A stretch of DNA of 64,000 nucleotides from Thiothrix unzii (lineage in GTDB: Bacteria > Pseudomonadota > Gammaproteobacteria > Thiotrichales > Thiotrichaceae). The notes beneath the pieces were generated by a model, which was given only the letters and a program-made list of their open reading frames with translations, did not search any database and was not told where the DNA came from. This document shows, in pieces, positions 1-8,973 of the stretch; positions within the stretch are counted from its first letter, which is position 1; each line of letters begins with the position of its first letter. The translations under genes and the position numbers were made by a program. The stretch lies in the NCBI RefSeq assembly GCF_017901175.1, contig NZ_CP072793.1, positions 2,666,001-2,730,000 on the forward strand, read 5' to 3'.

Positions 1-2
1 AC

Positions 3-776
3 TCACAGCACATACCTCGCACGCGGCATCAGGCGTTGAAACAACCAACGCCCAGCAAACAACAAGCCGCTTGCCAGCAACATTAATCCCAGCCAGGTTT
101 CCCAACGAAACCGCCCTTCGAGCAGTGCGTCACGGTAGCCCTGCACCAATTGCGCTACCGGATTTAACAGCAAACCAACTTTCAGGGATTCAGGGACTAA
201 TTCCGGCGGGTAAACCACCGCAGAAATCAATAGCGATACCCCCAACAACGGCGGCATCAATTGACGCAAATCGCGTAAAAACACCCCCAACACTGCCAGC
301 CAATAACTCAGAGCCAAACTCAGCAGCAAGCGGGCGACAACAAACGGCAGATAAAATACCCAGCCCCACGGCTGCCATTGCCCATGAATCAGCAACCACG
401 CCAGCAATAAGCCCAGTGAAATGGCTTCCAACCCCAGCGAAACCGCGACGGGTAACAACGGCAGCAATGCTGGTGACAACGCCGAATGCAGCAATAATTC
501 ACGCCGCTCCACCAGCAAACCGGGGGCGCGTGTCACCACTTCCGCCAAGGCATTAAAGGCCATTAACCCGGCGAATAAATACGCTGCAAACTGCCCATCG
601 GTGTGGTGTTCACCAAAACGCAATTGCAATACTTCGCCAAACACCAGCGCGTAAACCAGCAACATCAACAACGGCTGAATCACCAACCACGCCGCACCTA
701 AGACCGTTCCGGTGTAACGCTCTTGGATGTCACGCCGCAGTAATTGCCAAAACAGTGTTAGGGGTAACGTGTTCAC
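3..776 (-). CDS. ABC-2 type polysaccharide export permease
   Basis: A 257-residue integral membrane protein with about six hydrophobic segments. The N-terminus (FWQLLRRDIQERYTGTVLG, then AWLVIQPLLMLLVYALVF) is typical of the Wzm/KpsM/TagG permeases that pass polysaccharide or lipid-linked polymer across the inner membrane with a separate ATPase. The ATPase is not in the window and may lie beyond position 1. The start codon overlaps the stop of the upstream foldase gene by 4 bases (ATGA), so the two are probably translated together. The family call is firm. The exported polymer cannot be told from the sequence. Confidence 0.85.
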   Translation of the reverse strand: MNTLPLTLFWQLLRRDIQERYTGTVLGAAWLVIQPLLMLLVYALVFGEVLQLRFGEHHTDGQFAAYLFAGLMAFNALAEVVTRAPGLLVERRELLLHSALSPALLPLLPVAVSLGLEAISLGLLLAWLLIHGQWQPWGWVFYLPFVVARLLLSLALSYWLAVLGVFLRDLRQLMPPLLGVSLLISAVVYPPELVPESLKVGLLLNPVAQLVQGYRDALLEGRFRWETWLGLMLLASGLLFAGRWLFQRLMPRARYVL

Positions 777-1537
777 ATTGCGGCTGCCTGCGGCGGCGGT
801 GCGGCTTTATCCAGTTGTTGCTGGAATTGTGTGCGGAATTTTTCCATCACCACTTTGCGTTGTGTATCGCGGTAAGCCTGCTGCAATTCGCTAATGATTT
901 CCGCTTTTACCTCATCAAAACTGCGCACTTCCGGGGCTTTGCGGTCAAGGTAATGCAGCAAATAGGCACGGTTTTCATCCATCACAATGTCGCTGAACGG
1001 CTTTTCCGGGGTGAGTTGTTCCGCAGCCGCGTACAGTACATCGGACTTTTGTCCGGTGGAAAACCATTGACTATCGCCTTCGGTAAGCTTGCGTTCGGGA
1101 TCGCTGCTGTGAGCCAACACCGCTGCTTTAAAATCGAGCTTCCCCGCAAGGATTTGCGAGCGCAGGTTTTCCAATTGGCTACGGGCAGCCGCCGCTGCAC
1201 CACTGGCAAAGCTGCTTTCCAGCACTCTGACCCGCAACCGTAGCGGTAACTGGTACTGTTTTTCTTTACGCACCTGATACAGCTCTTCGGCACGCGCAGT
1301 AAAGTCCGGCATCCCTTCTTCGAGAGCCGCATTCAAGGCTAAACGGGCAATTTGTTCTTCGCGAAATGCCGCGACTTGCTTTTCCAGTTCGGGACTTTTA
1401 TCCAAGCCCAAGGCCAAGCCCTTTTGCAGCAAAGTATCACGGATAAATAAGGTTTCAGGCGATACGGTAGGTTCCGCCGCTCCTGAAACGCAGGGAATGA
1501 TGGCGCACAATAGTGCAGCTAGGTATTTACGCAGCAT
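773..1537 (-). CDS. Periplasmic PpiC/parvulin-type peptidyl-prolyl isomerase
   Basis: About 254 residues. An N-terminal signal sequence (MLRKYLAALLCAIIPCVSGA) is followed by a SurA-like helical region and a parvulin domain with the typical tract FKAAVLAHSSDPERKLTEGDSQWFS region. Such proteins fold exported substrates; in exopolysaccharide clusters an EpsD-type isomerase is common, which suits the overlapping exporter permease. A TTG start at 1570 is possible, but it abuts the terminator hairpin of the upstream gene and gives a poor signal peptide, so the ATG at 1537 is preferred. The C-terminus is alanine/proline rich (PPPQAAAM). Confidence 0.75.
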   Translation of the reverse strand: MLRKYLAALLCAIIPCVSGAAEPTVSPETLFIRDTLLQKGLALGLDKSPELEKQVAAFREEQIARLALNAALEEGMPDFTARAEELYQVRKEKQYQLPLRLRVRVLESSFASGAAAAARSQLENLRSQILAGKLDFKAAVLAHSSDPERKLTEGDSQWFSTGQKSDVLYAAAEQLTPEKPFSDIVMDENRAYLLHYLDRKAPEVRSFDEVKAEIISELQQAYRDTQRKVVMEKFRTQFQQQLDKAAPPPQAAAM

Positions 1538-1570
1538 AGTTATCAACACAATGAGCAAGCCAAAAACCAA

Positions 1571-1595
1571 ACAGGGGTGGAAAGCCCACCCCTGT
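1571..1595 (-). terminator. Rho-independent terminator of the 512-residue secreted protein gene
   Basis: A perfect 10-bp stem (ACAGGGGTGG with CCACCCCTGT) and a 5-base loop, followed on the minus strand by TTGGTTTTTGG. It lies 15 bases after the stop codon at 1610. Confidence 0.7.
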
Positions 1596-1609
1596 ACCCC
1601 AAGCGCGAA

Positions 1610-3148
1610 TTAATCGCGTTGGATTTTGTGCGGTAATGCGTCGCCGAAACGGGCGTGCGCATTTTCGCTGACGTTACCTTCAACGAAGGCTGCGCCGAGG
1701 GCTGGAACACCTTTATAGATGCTGCTACCCGCTGAGTAAGTGGCTGGTGTTTCGCCGTAGCCTTTACCCACTGGATTACCCGCTGACAAATCGTAAGTCG
1801 GGAATGACAAGCGTGCCCAACCGTAAACGAATGGCCCGACGCTGATGTCCTGAGCCACTGGGCTGGACAGCACGGTGCGACTTAAAGCAGCGTCACTTTG
1901 TGCGGTTGACTTAAAGCTCAACACGTTAACTTCACGCAGCAGTTTACTGGTTTGATCCACCTCATCCACACCGCCACCTGCCGGTGGTGAGAAACCAAAC
2001 TCCAGTTCACCGCCTGCAACCGCAACAGGACGACCTTCTTCACGGTCGAAGATACCGTTTTCAAAAGTAGCGGTAATGTCTTGTGCACCGTTGTGAATGC
2101 CGTGCTTCTTCATTGGGAAGCTGACTACCCAATCCGTGTGACCGTCGTAACCGAAGGCCGGATCAAGGAAGTATTCGTTCATCAAGTGTGGAGCCAACAA
2201 TACATGCGCAATCGGATAAGGGTTGCTACCACAGTTAATACCCGCCGAATCTTTACAGGTATCTTTAGCCGTTTTACCCCAGGTAGTTTGCACCAGTTGT
2301 GCGCCACCCGCGTTATTGATCATTACGCTACTGCTAGCCACGTCGCCCGATGCCAGTGATGGCAACAGATACTCTTCGGTGTGGTCAGGACGGTGGTGTT
2401 GTGCAACCGTGCTGTAGTTATCAATTGCGATAGGATCTACCGCAAACGCAGAACCTTCACCGACGTTGATAACGGCTGAAGAGCCGAACAAACCGCCACT
2501 CGGTGCTGACATACCTTCGCCTTTAGCGAATTTACCCACCGGCACATCGTTTTTGTCGAGTATCTTCAACGGTGATTTATCGGTGTACTGCCAGGCGGTT
2601 TCGACGGTTTTACAGTTCGCTGGCGTGCCATTTTTGTGCAGAACACCCGCAGCAACCGTTTCATCCGTTACCACGCCCATTTCAATGACTTCGACATAAC
2701 CTTCGCGGGTATCTTCCGGCGCGACCCCAATCCCGGTAAACGGCTGTGGTTTGCTGGCACATTCACCCGCACTACAATTCACCAAAATAGGTAAGGTACA
2801 AGAGCGGTCAGCCGTACTGATTGTGCCCACCGTTTTACCGTCTTTGCTTGCACCCGGTTGAATGCTGCCCGTCCATACGTCTTCTGGGGACATATAGATA
2901 TTGAAGTCCATAACGTCCTGGCTACCCTTCCCTTCGCGGAAACGGATTTTGACGGCTTTGGTCTGATCGGTGGAGTTCACAAGGTTGATGTTGGTTACGT
3001 AACCATCACGCGCATTGTAGTAAGGGAATAGCAGAACTTGCCCCGTACCGTCCGGGTTAACATGCACTGCCTGTGCACTGGTCATAACACCCGCGACCCC
3101 CAAAATACCAACAGCAACACTGATGGCGATTTTATTTTTGTTGAACAC
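1610..3148 (-). CDS. Secreted protein of unknown function, 512 residues
   Basis: A GTG start preceded by a near-perfect ribosome binding site (AGGAGG, 8 bases upstream), suggesting high expression. The first 27 residues form a Sec signal peptide ending SAQA. The mature protein opens with VHVNPDGTGQVLLFPYYNAR and has several cysteines in the first half (CTLPILVNCSAGEC) suggesting disulfides. There is no membrane anchor or lipobox. I do not recognise a named domain; the opening motif resembles a group of exported hypothetical proteins in gammaproteobacteria. It lies directly downstream of the type II secretion genes but has its own leader and terminator. It might be a substrate of that system; this is inference from position only. 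Confidence 0.7.
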   Translation of the reverse strand: MFNKNKIAISVAVGILGVAGVMTSAQAVHVNPDGTGQVLLFPYYNARDGYVTNINLVNSTDQTKAVKIRFREGKGSQDVMDFNIYMSPEDVWTGSIQPGASKDGKTVGTISTADRSCTLPILVNCSAGECASKPQPFTGIGVAPEDTREGYVEVIEMGVVTDETVAAGVLHKNGTPANCKTVETAWQYTDKSPLKILDKNDVPVGKFAKGEGMSAPSGGLFGSSAVINVGEGSAFAVDPIAIDNYSTVAQHHRPDHTEEYLLPSLASGDVASSSVMINNAGGAQLVQTTWGKTAKDTCKDSAGINCGSNPYPIAHVLLAPHLMNEYFLDPAFGYDGHTDWVVSFPMKKHGIHNGAQDITATFENGIFDREEGRPVAVAGGELEFGFSPPAGGGVDEVDQTSKLLREVNVLSFKSTAQSDAALSRTVLSSPVAQDISVGPFVYGWARLSFPTYDLSAGNPVGKGYGETPATYSAGSSIYKGVPALGAAFVEGNVSENAHARFGDALPHKIQRD

Positions 3149-3246
3149 TTGCGTGCCTCCTGTTCTATCTTTTATATATTGTTGACGGAGTAATCGTTGA
3201 TTGAATGCAATTATACGTGATCTTATTCATTAGTTTGATAGACCAC

Positions 3247-3654
3247 CTATTGTTTTACGTACCGCCAGTCCGAAAACCAGCCCTGTTTTACCCATGTTTC
3301 CGACACTCGGTCGGTCGTGTCCACGGGAGTTGATAAACCGCGCATTTTCATGGTGACGGTAACATCAACAGCAACCTGACAACGCTCGCCCGATGCTTCG
3401 CATTTCACTTCATTAACCTTGGCGCGACTCCACAACCCCGTGCCGTGCACTTTATTTTTAAAGTGTTCATACGGGGTAGTTTGCTGAAATGCATCGCTGT
3501 AATAGTGGTAAGCCGTTTGTGCATCCCCTGAAATCAGGGAGTCCCAACGTTGTTGCGCCGCTGTAGCGATACGCGCCTCCGTCGACCACTCACACCCCGA
3601 CAGCATCACTGCCGCGCCCAAGCACAACGCATAAGCACCTGCTTTAATTGACAT
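3247..3654 (-). CDS. Small lipoprotein, NTF2-like
   Basis: 135 residues with a clear lipobox (AAVMLSGC, cysteine 21). The rest of the chain (QQRWDSLISGDAQTAYHYYSDAFQ, with YEHFKNKV and a terminal WFSDWRYVKQ) has the look of an NTF2/SnoaL-like alpha-beta fold. Its start lies 11 bases inside the end of gspD, so it is the last gene of the type II secretion operon and probably a membrane-anchored accessory. No specific function is recognised. The C-terminal WRYVKQ and two cysteines (C-x6-C) are notable. Confidence 0.7.
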   Translation of the reverse strand: MSIKAGAYALCLGAAVMLSGCEWSTEARIATAAQQRWDSLISGDAQTAYHYYSDAFQQTTPYEHFKNKVHGTGLWSRAKVNEVKCEASGERCQVAVDVTVTMKMRGLSTPVDTTDRVSETWVKQGWFSDWRYVKQ

Positions 3655-5938
3655 ATTGCCCCCTTAATTGCGGAATGAATTTATCGCCATCCATCAGCCG
3701 TTGCATCCGTTCACGCATTTCTTCGCCGGTTTTCACCAAATCACGCTGATCTTTAATCGCCGTTGGGGTAATCAGCACCAGCAATTCCGTGCGTTTGCCG
3801 CCGCTGCTGCTACCACTGAAAGCACTGCCCACAATCGGCAATTTGGATAAACCGGGAACCCCATTTTTACCGGTGGAACTGTTGTCGCGAATCAAACCGC
3901 CCAACACAATGGTTTCACCGCTTTTGACCGCGACGTTACTTTTAATATTACGTTGCAAGAAACTGCGATTGCCGGTTGCCGCATCAATTTCGCCGGTATC
4001 GGTAATATCCTGCTGAATATCCATTTTGACCAAACCGTTGGAATTAACGTGCGGGGTCACTTGCAATGACACCCCAGTATCCTTGTACTGCACCGTGGTC
4101 GAAGAACCACCTGTGGAATCGTTCAACTTGCCAGTAAAGATCGGTTGCTGATCACCGACGCGAATCGACGCGGTTTGATTATCCAATACTAAAATCGACG
4201 GTGATGACAATACCCGCACCTTGGATTCACGTGCCAAAGCATTGACCACGCCCAAAACATTGGAAGCCGCACCACTGGTAGCAAATGAGAAACCGGTTGG
4301 TGGCACAAAACCCGATTCGGTTGCCGCTGCACGTCCTAAACCGTTGCTACCAACCGTATTGCCACTATTTCTAAAGTACCACTGCAAGCCGTATTCCAAA
4401 CCGTCGGTGAGCGTGACTTCCATAATGGATGCCTCCACCTGAACCTGCATCGGCATAATGTCAATGCGCTTGAGCGATTCCAAAATCTGCTGATAATTGT
4501 CGTTAGTTGCCATGATCATCAGGGAATTGTTGGTTTTATCCGCAACAATCCGCACTTCAGCATCTGGGTTAATGGTGACACCGCCATCAGTGGAACTACC
4601 CAACATGGTTTTCGCAGGTTCGGCACTAGCCGCTGGCGTACCTTGCGCGTCCGCACCAGCAACGGGTTGCCCATCTGCACCAACTGAAGCTGGAGTCAAA
4701 CCGGGTGCAAGGCTGCTGGTATTCGCATCACCCGGCAATTTACTGCTGGAGCTTTTTTTACCGCCAAACACCTGATTCAGCATTTCTGCCAAATGTTCGG
4801 CACTGCCGTTTTGCACATGGTAAACAAACAATTGCTGCCCTGCGGTGGGGCTAACCTGATCAAAACGATCCACCCAATCCTTCATATCTTTGAGGTAATC
4901 AGGATTCGCAGAAATAATCATAATGCTGTTCATGTGCTCAATCGGCATGATTTTAATCATACCCGCCATCGGGCTATTGCCGCTTTCACCGAACAGCGCA
5001 TCAAGATTTTTCGCCACAATAGCGGCTTCGACATTTTTAACGCGGTATAAACCTACGGACATGCCTTTCAACACATCCACGTCAAAGGTTTTAATCGTGG
5101 CACTTAAATTAGCCAGCTCGGAACTCGTGCCAGCCAACACCAGCATATTACGGTTCGGGTCAACCCGCACAAACGCATCGGGACTCGCAATCGGTTCCAG
5201 AATTTTCTGCATTTCTGCCGCCGGAATGTAGCGCAGAGTAATGACCTGCATACTGTAACCCGGCTTAATCGAGCCAGTGGAAGGCATTAAGCCGCGCCCT
5301 TTGATATTCGCACGCGCAGCCACCCGGAAGTTGCCAGTATCATCTTTGTAAAGCACCGCCCCTTGGGTTTGCAGCAATGATTCCAACGTTGGAATCAAGG
5401 CATCGCGATCAATGGGATCAGTGGAACTGATGGTCACTTCGCCTTCGACACCCGGCTCAACGGTGTAGGTTTGCTTTAAAATATCACCCAGCACCACCTT
5501 CACCACTTCACGGATGCTGGCTCGTTCAAAGTTGAGAGCCACACCTTCGCCGCCTTTACTTTTACCGGAACTCGCCACGGCGGGACGTTTCACATCGGAA
5601 CGGTAATAATCCTGACTACCGAGGATCAACTCCACATCATCGGTTTTATTGGCATTGCCAGCAGGCGCAGTAGCGGAAGGTTGCATTGCATCCCACGCTG
5701 GTGTTGTCGTTGCAGGTGCGGCAGTTTGGTAATTCGCAGGTTGCACCTTGGGCGCACTAGCCGGTCGCAGCACGGGATGGCTGTAAGTTGCATCGTTTAA
5801 TTCTTTGATTGCGGCACTGCGTTGAAAACCACCGGATTTGGTGTTGTCACGATAGCCTGGGCTGCCTTTAATGGAAGTGCACGCGGACATGACGACCGCC
5901 ACACTAACCAACCCAATGATATTGCCCTTGTAATTCAC
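3644..5938 (-). CDS. gspD: Type II secretion outer-membrane secretin GspD
   Basis: 764 residues. The protein begins with a lipobox (SVAVVMSAC, cysteine 20), then an N0 domain (ALNFERASIREVVKVVLGDI), several N1-N3 modules (repeats of the VRVDPNRNMLVLAG type, with low-complexity linkers rich in Ala/Gly/Thr in N3), and a C-terminal secretin domain with VRVLSSPSILVLDNQTASIRVG and LQVTPHVNSNG. It forms the multimeric outer-membrane pore. The gene is in one operon with gspL, gspM and the GspC-like gene; the cytoplasmic ATPase, GspF and pseudopilins are not in the window. A 129-bp gap separates it from the upstream gene. Confidence 0.95.
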   Translation of the reverse strand: MNYKGNIIGLVSVAVVMSACTSIKGSPGYRDNTKSGGFQRSAAIKELNDATYSHPVLRPASAPKVQPANYQTAAPATTTPAWDAMQPSATAPAGNANKTDDVELILGSQDYYRSDVKRPAVASSGKSKGGEGVALNFERASIREVVKVVLGDILKQTYTVEPGVEGEVTISSTDPIDRDALIPTLESLLQTQGAVLYKDDTGNFRVAARANIKGRGLMPSTGSIKPGYSMQVITLRYIPAAEMQKILEPIASPDAFVRVDPNRNMLVLAGTSSELANLSATIKTFDVDVLKGMSVGLYRVKNVEAAIVAKNLDALFGESGNSPMAGMIKIMPIEHMNSIMIISANPDYLKDMKDWVDRFDQVSPTAGQQLFVYHVQNGSAEHLAEMLNQVFGGKKSSSSKLPGDANTSSLAPGLTPASVGADGQPVAGADAQGTPAASAEPAKTMLGSSTDGGVTINPDAEVRIVADKTNNSLMIMATNDNYQQILESLKRIDIMPMQVQVEASIMEVTLTDGLEYGLQWYFRNSGNTVGSNGLGRAAATESGFVPPTGFSFATSGAASNVLGVVNALARESKVRVLSSPSILVLDNQTASIRVGDQQPIFTGKLNDSTGGSSTTVQYKDTGVSLQVTPHVNSNGLVKMDIQQDITDTGEIDAATGNRSFLQRNIKSNVAVKSGETIVLGGLIRDNSSTGKNGVPGLSKLPIVGSAFSGSSSGGKRTELLVLITPTAIKDQRDLVKTGEEMRERMQRLMDGDKFIPQLRGQYVN

Positions 5939-6067
5939 AAGCTAACCCCATTCTTATTATTTTATCTCGCGACATCGCTGCGGAAATCCGAAACGATGCA
6001 TAGCCCCAGTCATACTAATATTTTTCTTATCGGATAAAAAGTACAGCTTATCGGATAAATAATACTG

Positions 6068-6916
6068 CTACTTTTTCTGCACGGCCTCAACCGGCACGGC
6101 TTGCGCATCACCGCTCAAGCTTCCCCAGCGTGAAGCCATCAAACGTTGACGCGCTTCTAATGCATCTTTCACCGATAACGCTGGCGGTTGTTTCGCCGTA
6201 TCAGCCGGGAAAGGCAGCCCCAAACCATTATTCGTTGCCGCCATATCCATCACCGGCTCAACCGGCGGCGGAGTCAATGGCGGCGGCACTACACCTGCTT
6301 GAGGTGCTTTTGCGCCCACTGCCACTTGTGCAGCAGCGGCAGCATTCACCGGCGGTTTAGTCGCTGCTTGTTGCTGTAACATTTTCGCTTTAGCCTGCGC
6401 CACCTGCGGATTTTCTTGCGGCACGGCGAAATCCCCAATCAGTGGAATCTCTTGGGTCTCAGTACCTTGCGCCAACAGTAAACGATCAGGATCAAGCCCC
6501 GTCACTTTCCACGCTCCCCAGCTATCGCCCTTGCGCAAGTGCGTACTTTTGCCTTCCGCATCCTGCATAATGCCGAACAAATGATCGCCGACATCAATAA
6601 TCCCAATCAAACGCCCTTCTGGTAGCGAGGTATCTACTGGCACAGTTTCCACCACAGGGGTTTCCACTTTGGGTGCTTCCGGCATTTTGCGCGACTCCCA
6701 AAACAACGGTGCTTGTACCATTTGCGGGTAAGCATCCATCGCAGGTGCGTCTAATACGCTCGCATCGGGAATTTTCACGCTGACATCGCTGCTGGCGCGC
6801 GCCTGAGTTTCATCCTGCATTTTGAGGTTAAATAAACTCCAGCCTGCCAACCCCAGCAAACCCACACTACTCATTAACAGTAACGCTTGAATCGGCGGAT
6901 TAATCAGCTTTCTCAT
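6068..6916 (-). CDS. gspC: GspC-like inner-membrane HR-domain protein of type II secretion
   Basis: 282 residues: a short cytoplasmic tail, one transmembrane helix (about residues 8-29), a linker with the PLFWESRKMP motif, and a beta-rich HR-type domain (EGRLIGIIDVGDHLFGIM, GDSWGAWKVTGLD, EIPLIGDFAVP). This is the layout of GspC/GspN proteins that touch the N0 domain of the secretin. The C-terminal 120 residues are Ala/Pro rich and replace the PDZ domain of classical GspC. It overlaps gspM by 17 bases. The family call is good; whether it is named GspC or GspN is uncertain. Confidence 0.7.
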   Translation of the reverse strand: MRKLINPPIQALLLMSSVGLLGLAGWSLFNLKMQDETQARASSDVSVKIPDASVLDAPAMDAYPQMVQAPLFWESRKMPEAPKVETPVVETVPVDTSLPEGRLIGIIDVGDHLFGIMQDAEGKSTHLRKGDSWGAWKVTGLDPDRLLLAQGTETQEIPLIGDFAVPQENPQVAQAKAKMLQQQAATKPPVNAAAAAQVAVGAKAPQAGVVPPPLTPPPVEPVMDMAATNNGLGLPFPADTAKQPPALSVKDALEARQRLMASRWGSLSGDAQAVPVEAVQKK

Positions 6917-7505
6917 GGCTCACCTCCCCACCGCGCCAATAGGTCGAAATTTTCACTTCGGCTTTGACAGTTTGTTGTTGCGGATTTTTATCATCCAACG
7001 GTTTAATGTCTAAACTTTCCACAAACATCAGCGGACGCGCCCGGTAAGCCTGATGCAAAACTTCGCGCAACAGTTCCGGGCTACTTTGAAACACCGCTTT
7101 TACCATGACGCGCTGGTAGGTTGCCGCTTGCTCTTGCTCTGAAACCGCTTGATCTTCCACCACTTCGGAACTCACCAATACCCCGTTATCGCGGGTAATG
7201 ACAGTTGCCAGATGTTTCTGCAATTCTTTTGCGACTTGCGCGGCGGTCATGCCTGCGGGGTAAAACAATTTATCCAAACCCTGTTGCTGCACCCGCTCGT
7301 ATTCGGCAGTAAACTCTGGGGTTGCCTCGGCAATTTGGCGGAAACGCGCCAACTGTTGATAGCCATTTTCAATGCGTTGCCCGTAATCAGCACTAGCTTG
7401 CGCCAACGGAATCACCACCATCACCAGCAGCGTTAACACCAGCAACAGCAATAAACTCCACGCCAGCAGCGTCTGATGTTTTTTCAACAAGCCTTCATTC
7501 CACAT
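6900..7505 (-). CDS. gspM: Type II secretion protein GspM
   Basis: 201 residues with a single N-terminal membrane helix (about residues 13-36), a coiled-coil stretch (YGQRIENGYQQLARFRQIAE) and a periplasmic ferredoxin-like domain ending VESLDIKPLDDKN. This matches the GspM/PilO family, which pairs with GspL in the inner-membrane platform. It lies between gspL (11-base overlap) and the GspC-like gene (17-base overlap), the expected operon position. Confidence 0.8.
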   Translation of the reverse strand: MWNEGLLKKHQTLLAWSLLLLLVLTLLVMVVIPLAQASADYGQRIENGYQQLARFRQIAEATPEFTAEYERVQQQGLDKLFYPAGMTAAQVAKELQKHLATVITRDNGVLVSSEVVEDQAVSEQEQAATYQRVMVKAVFQSSPELLREVLHQAYRARPLMFVESLDIKPLDDKNPQQQTVKAEVKISTYWRGGEVSHEKAD

Positions 7506-8547
7506 GCGCTACCTCCAAGGTTGCTTCGATATGGAAACGGTCATTACCGTTATCTTTATTGCGGGTTACAGGCGATTTAAAACGCACATTCGAAAACTCG
7601 TCCGACTCTTCCAATAGGTCAATCAAGGTTAATGCCTTACCTGATTCACCACGAATTTCCAACTGTTTGCCATCCAGACTCAGGCGTTCGAGCCAAGTAT
7701 GACCGGGAATTTCAGCGGATAATTTTTCCACCACATCCAACGCAATCGGTGAGGTTTTGCGCTTTTCTTCCAGAAACTTCAGGGCATCTTCCGCTGCCAT
7801 TAACTTGTCGCGAATCTCTAATTGCCCAGCGGATGTTTGGCGTAACTCGCTCAATGCAACATCAATTTGCGTCACCCGACGGTACTTGTAGGCCAACGGA
7901 GCCAGCAAGCTCAACGCCAGAGTGATTAAGAAAGCGTACAACGGAATTTTCGACCAACCTGTATTGAGTGCCGCCTGTTGATCGTGCATTAAGTTAACGC
8001 GGTTGGTGGTATCCGCCACCGAAATAACATCAACTTTACTGACACCCAAACCTTCCAACTGACGTAACCATTGCGTCACCGAATGGCGCGGAATCACATG
8101 AATATCCGCCAGCACTTCTTTGCGCTGTTTATCGTGTTGCAGGGGGTGCGCGTCGAAGTACGCATTATCGGCGGTAAAAGGCGTTAAACGGTCAAGCTGA
8201 TAACCCACCACTTGCCGCAGATTTTCTTTGGCCGCTTCAGGGAAATGGCGTTGCATGTGCAGCACCTGACTCGCACCCAAACGCAATTCGACATGATAAG
8301 GCTTGTGGCGTTGCGCTGCCGGAACGCAATCCAGCGAGGCCACGGCATCACCTAACACCAGTTCCCCACAGGTTTGCTGTTTACCATCTTGCAGCCATGC
8401 CACATCCACATGCTGGCTATCGCGCAGATGCAAGATCAAGCGTGGCAAATCGCTACGAAACCACTTACGCACGGCATCGGGCAGGCTTTGGTACAAACCC
8501 TCGCCCCACCAGCGTAAGAAAGATTGAATGTTTGGCATGAATGACAT
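7495..8547 (-). CDS. gspL: Type II secretion protein GspL/PilN-like
   Basis: 350 residues. The N-terminal half is an actin-like cytoplasmic domain (LPRLILHLRDSQHVDVAWLQDG; RHFPEAAKENLRQVVGYQLDRLTPF is the signature helix). A membrane helix at about residues 200-220 is followed by a PilN-like coiled coil and periplasmic domain (GHTWLERLSLDGKQLEIRGESG). This is the inner-membrane partner of GspM and of the secretion ATPase. It is the first gene of the operon; its promoter must lie in the 175 bp between it and the divergent tRNA-Ser gene. Confidence 0.8.
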   Translation of the reverse strand: MSFMPNIQSFLRWWGEGLYQSLPDAVRKWFRSDLPRLILHLRDSQHVDVAWLQDGKQQTCGELVLGDAVASLDCVPAAQRHKPYHVELRLGASQVLHMQRHFPEAAKENLRQVVGYQLDRLTPFTADNAYFDAHPLQHDKQRKEVLADIHVIPRHSVTQWLRQLEGLGVSKVDVISVADTTNRVNLMHDQQAALNTGWSKIPLYAFLITLALSLLAPLAYKYRRVTQIDVALSELRQTSAGQLEIRDKLMAAEDALKFLEEKRKTSPIALDVVEKLSAEIPGHTWLERLSLDGKQLEIRGESGKALTLIDLLEESDEFSNVRFKSPVTRNKDNGNDRFHIEATLEVAHVE

Positions 8548-8687
8548 GTTGTTATATTTTTATCTTAGAAGCCCAGCCACAAGCCTAACCCATCCACCAC
8601 CCCCTGTCGAACTTGACCCGACCAACTGTATATTTAAGCGGTAACGCTCTAATCCGCAGTTTACAAGCTGCCTAGCGTGGGGTACGA

Positions 8688-8717
8688 TTGCGCCCTTGAT
8701 TTTGCCCTGTGTAAAAT
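8688..8717 (+). promoter_or_regulatory. Probable sigma-70 promoter of tRNA-Ser
   Basis: TTGCGC and TAAAAT separated by 18 bases; the -10 box ends 6 bases before the first base of the tRNA, where transcription would start. Seen in sequence; no experimental support. Confidence 0.45.
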
Positions 8718-8722
8718 CCTGC

Positions 8723-8810
8723 GGAAAAGTGTCCGAGTGGTCGAAGGAGCACGCCTGGAAAGTGTGTATACGGTAACGTATCAAGGGTTCGAATCCCTTC
8801 TTTTCCGCCA
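8723..8810 (+). tRNA. tRNA-Ser(GGA)
   Basis: 88 bases with encoded CCA. The acceptor stem GGAAAAG pairs with CTTTTCC. The anticodon stem CACGC/GTGTG closes a loop CTGGAAA with anticodon GGA. The long variable arm (about GTATACGGTAACGTA) and the T-arm GGGTTCGAATCCC are typical of class II tRNA-Ser. Its 3' end is the integration target of the element that follows. Confidence 0.95.
8792..8803 (+). repeat. Putative attL core (12-bp direct repeat in the tRNA T-arm/acceptor)
   Basis: The sequence AATCCCTTCTTT recurs at 23528-23539 at the far end of the element, just before a second terminator. Tyrosine integrases of this class recombine at tRNA 3' ends. The repeat is short, so the exact crossover is tentative. 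Confidence 0.5.
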
Positions 8811-8817
8811 TCTTACT

Positions 8818-8839
8818 GTTTCATGGTGTTCCATGATGT
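8818..8839 (+). repeat. Arm-type direct repeat, copy 1
   Basis: A 22-bp sequence (GTTTCATGGTGTTCCATG...) that recurs at 8881-8902 with 19 of 22 bases identical, the two copies flanking a terminator hairpin. Close to attL and upstream of the integrase, so these may be integrase or excisionase binding sites (inference). Confidence 0.5.
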
Positions 8840-8843
8840 ACCA

Positions 8844-8880
8844 AAAGCCCTTACAGGCCGCAATCTGTAAGGGCTTTTTT
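8844..8880 (+). terminator. Rho-independent terminator after tRNA-Ser
   Basis: Stem AAAGCCCTTACAG / CTGTAAGGGCTTT with an 8-base loop (GCCGCAAT) and a run of T. It ends in the same AAAGCCC...GGGCTTTTTT form as the terminator at 23548-23585, suggesting that both element ends supply a terminator for the tRNA. Confidence 0.85.
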
Positions 8881-8902
8881 GTTTCATAGTGTTCCATTGT
8901 GT
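8881..8902 (+). repeat. Arm-type direct repeat, copy 2
   Basis: Second copy of the 22-bp repeat at 8818-8839 (3 differences). Confidence 0.5.
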
Positions 8903-8920
8903 GTCATTCCATCCCATATC

Positions 8921-8942
8921 AAAGTTTGTATTATTGTTTGTA
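8921..8942 (+). repeat. GTTTGTA double repeat, left copy
   Basis: AAAGTTTGTAT followed by four bases and GTTTGTA; a matching sequence lies at 23447-23468 near the right end in the same orientation. Probably protein-binding sites of the recombination complex (inference from position and repetition). Confidence 0.45.
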
Positions 8943-8973
8943 TCCTTACTTACCCCCACAGAGGATACAAACA

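Noticed and set aside
8560-8811. Open frame on the minus strand overlapping tRNA-Ser
   Set aside because: It runs through a certain tRNA gene and its promoter.
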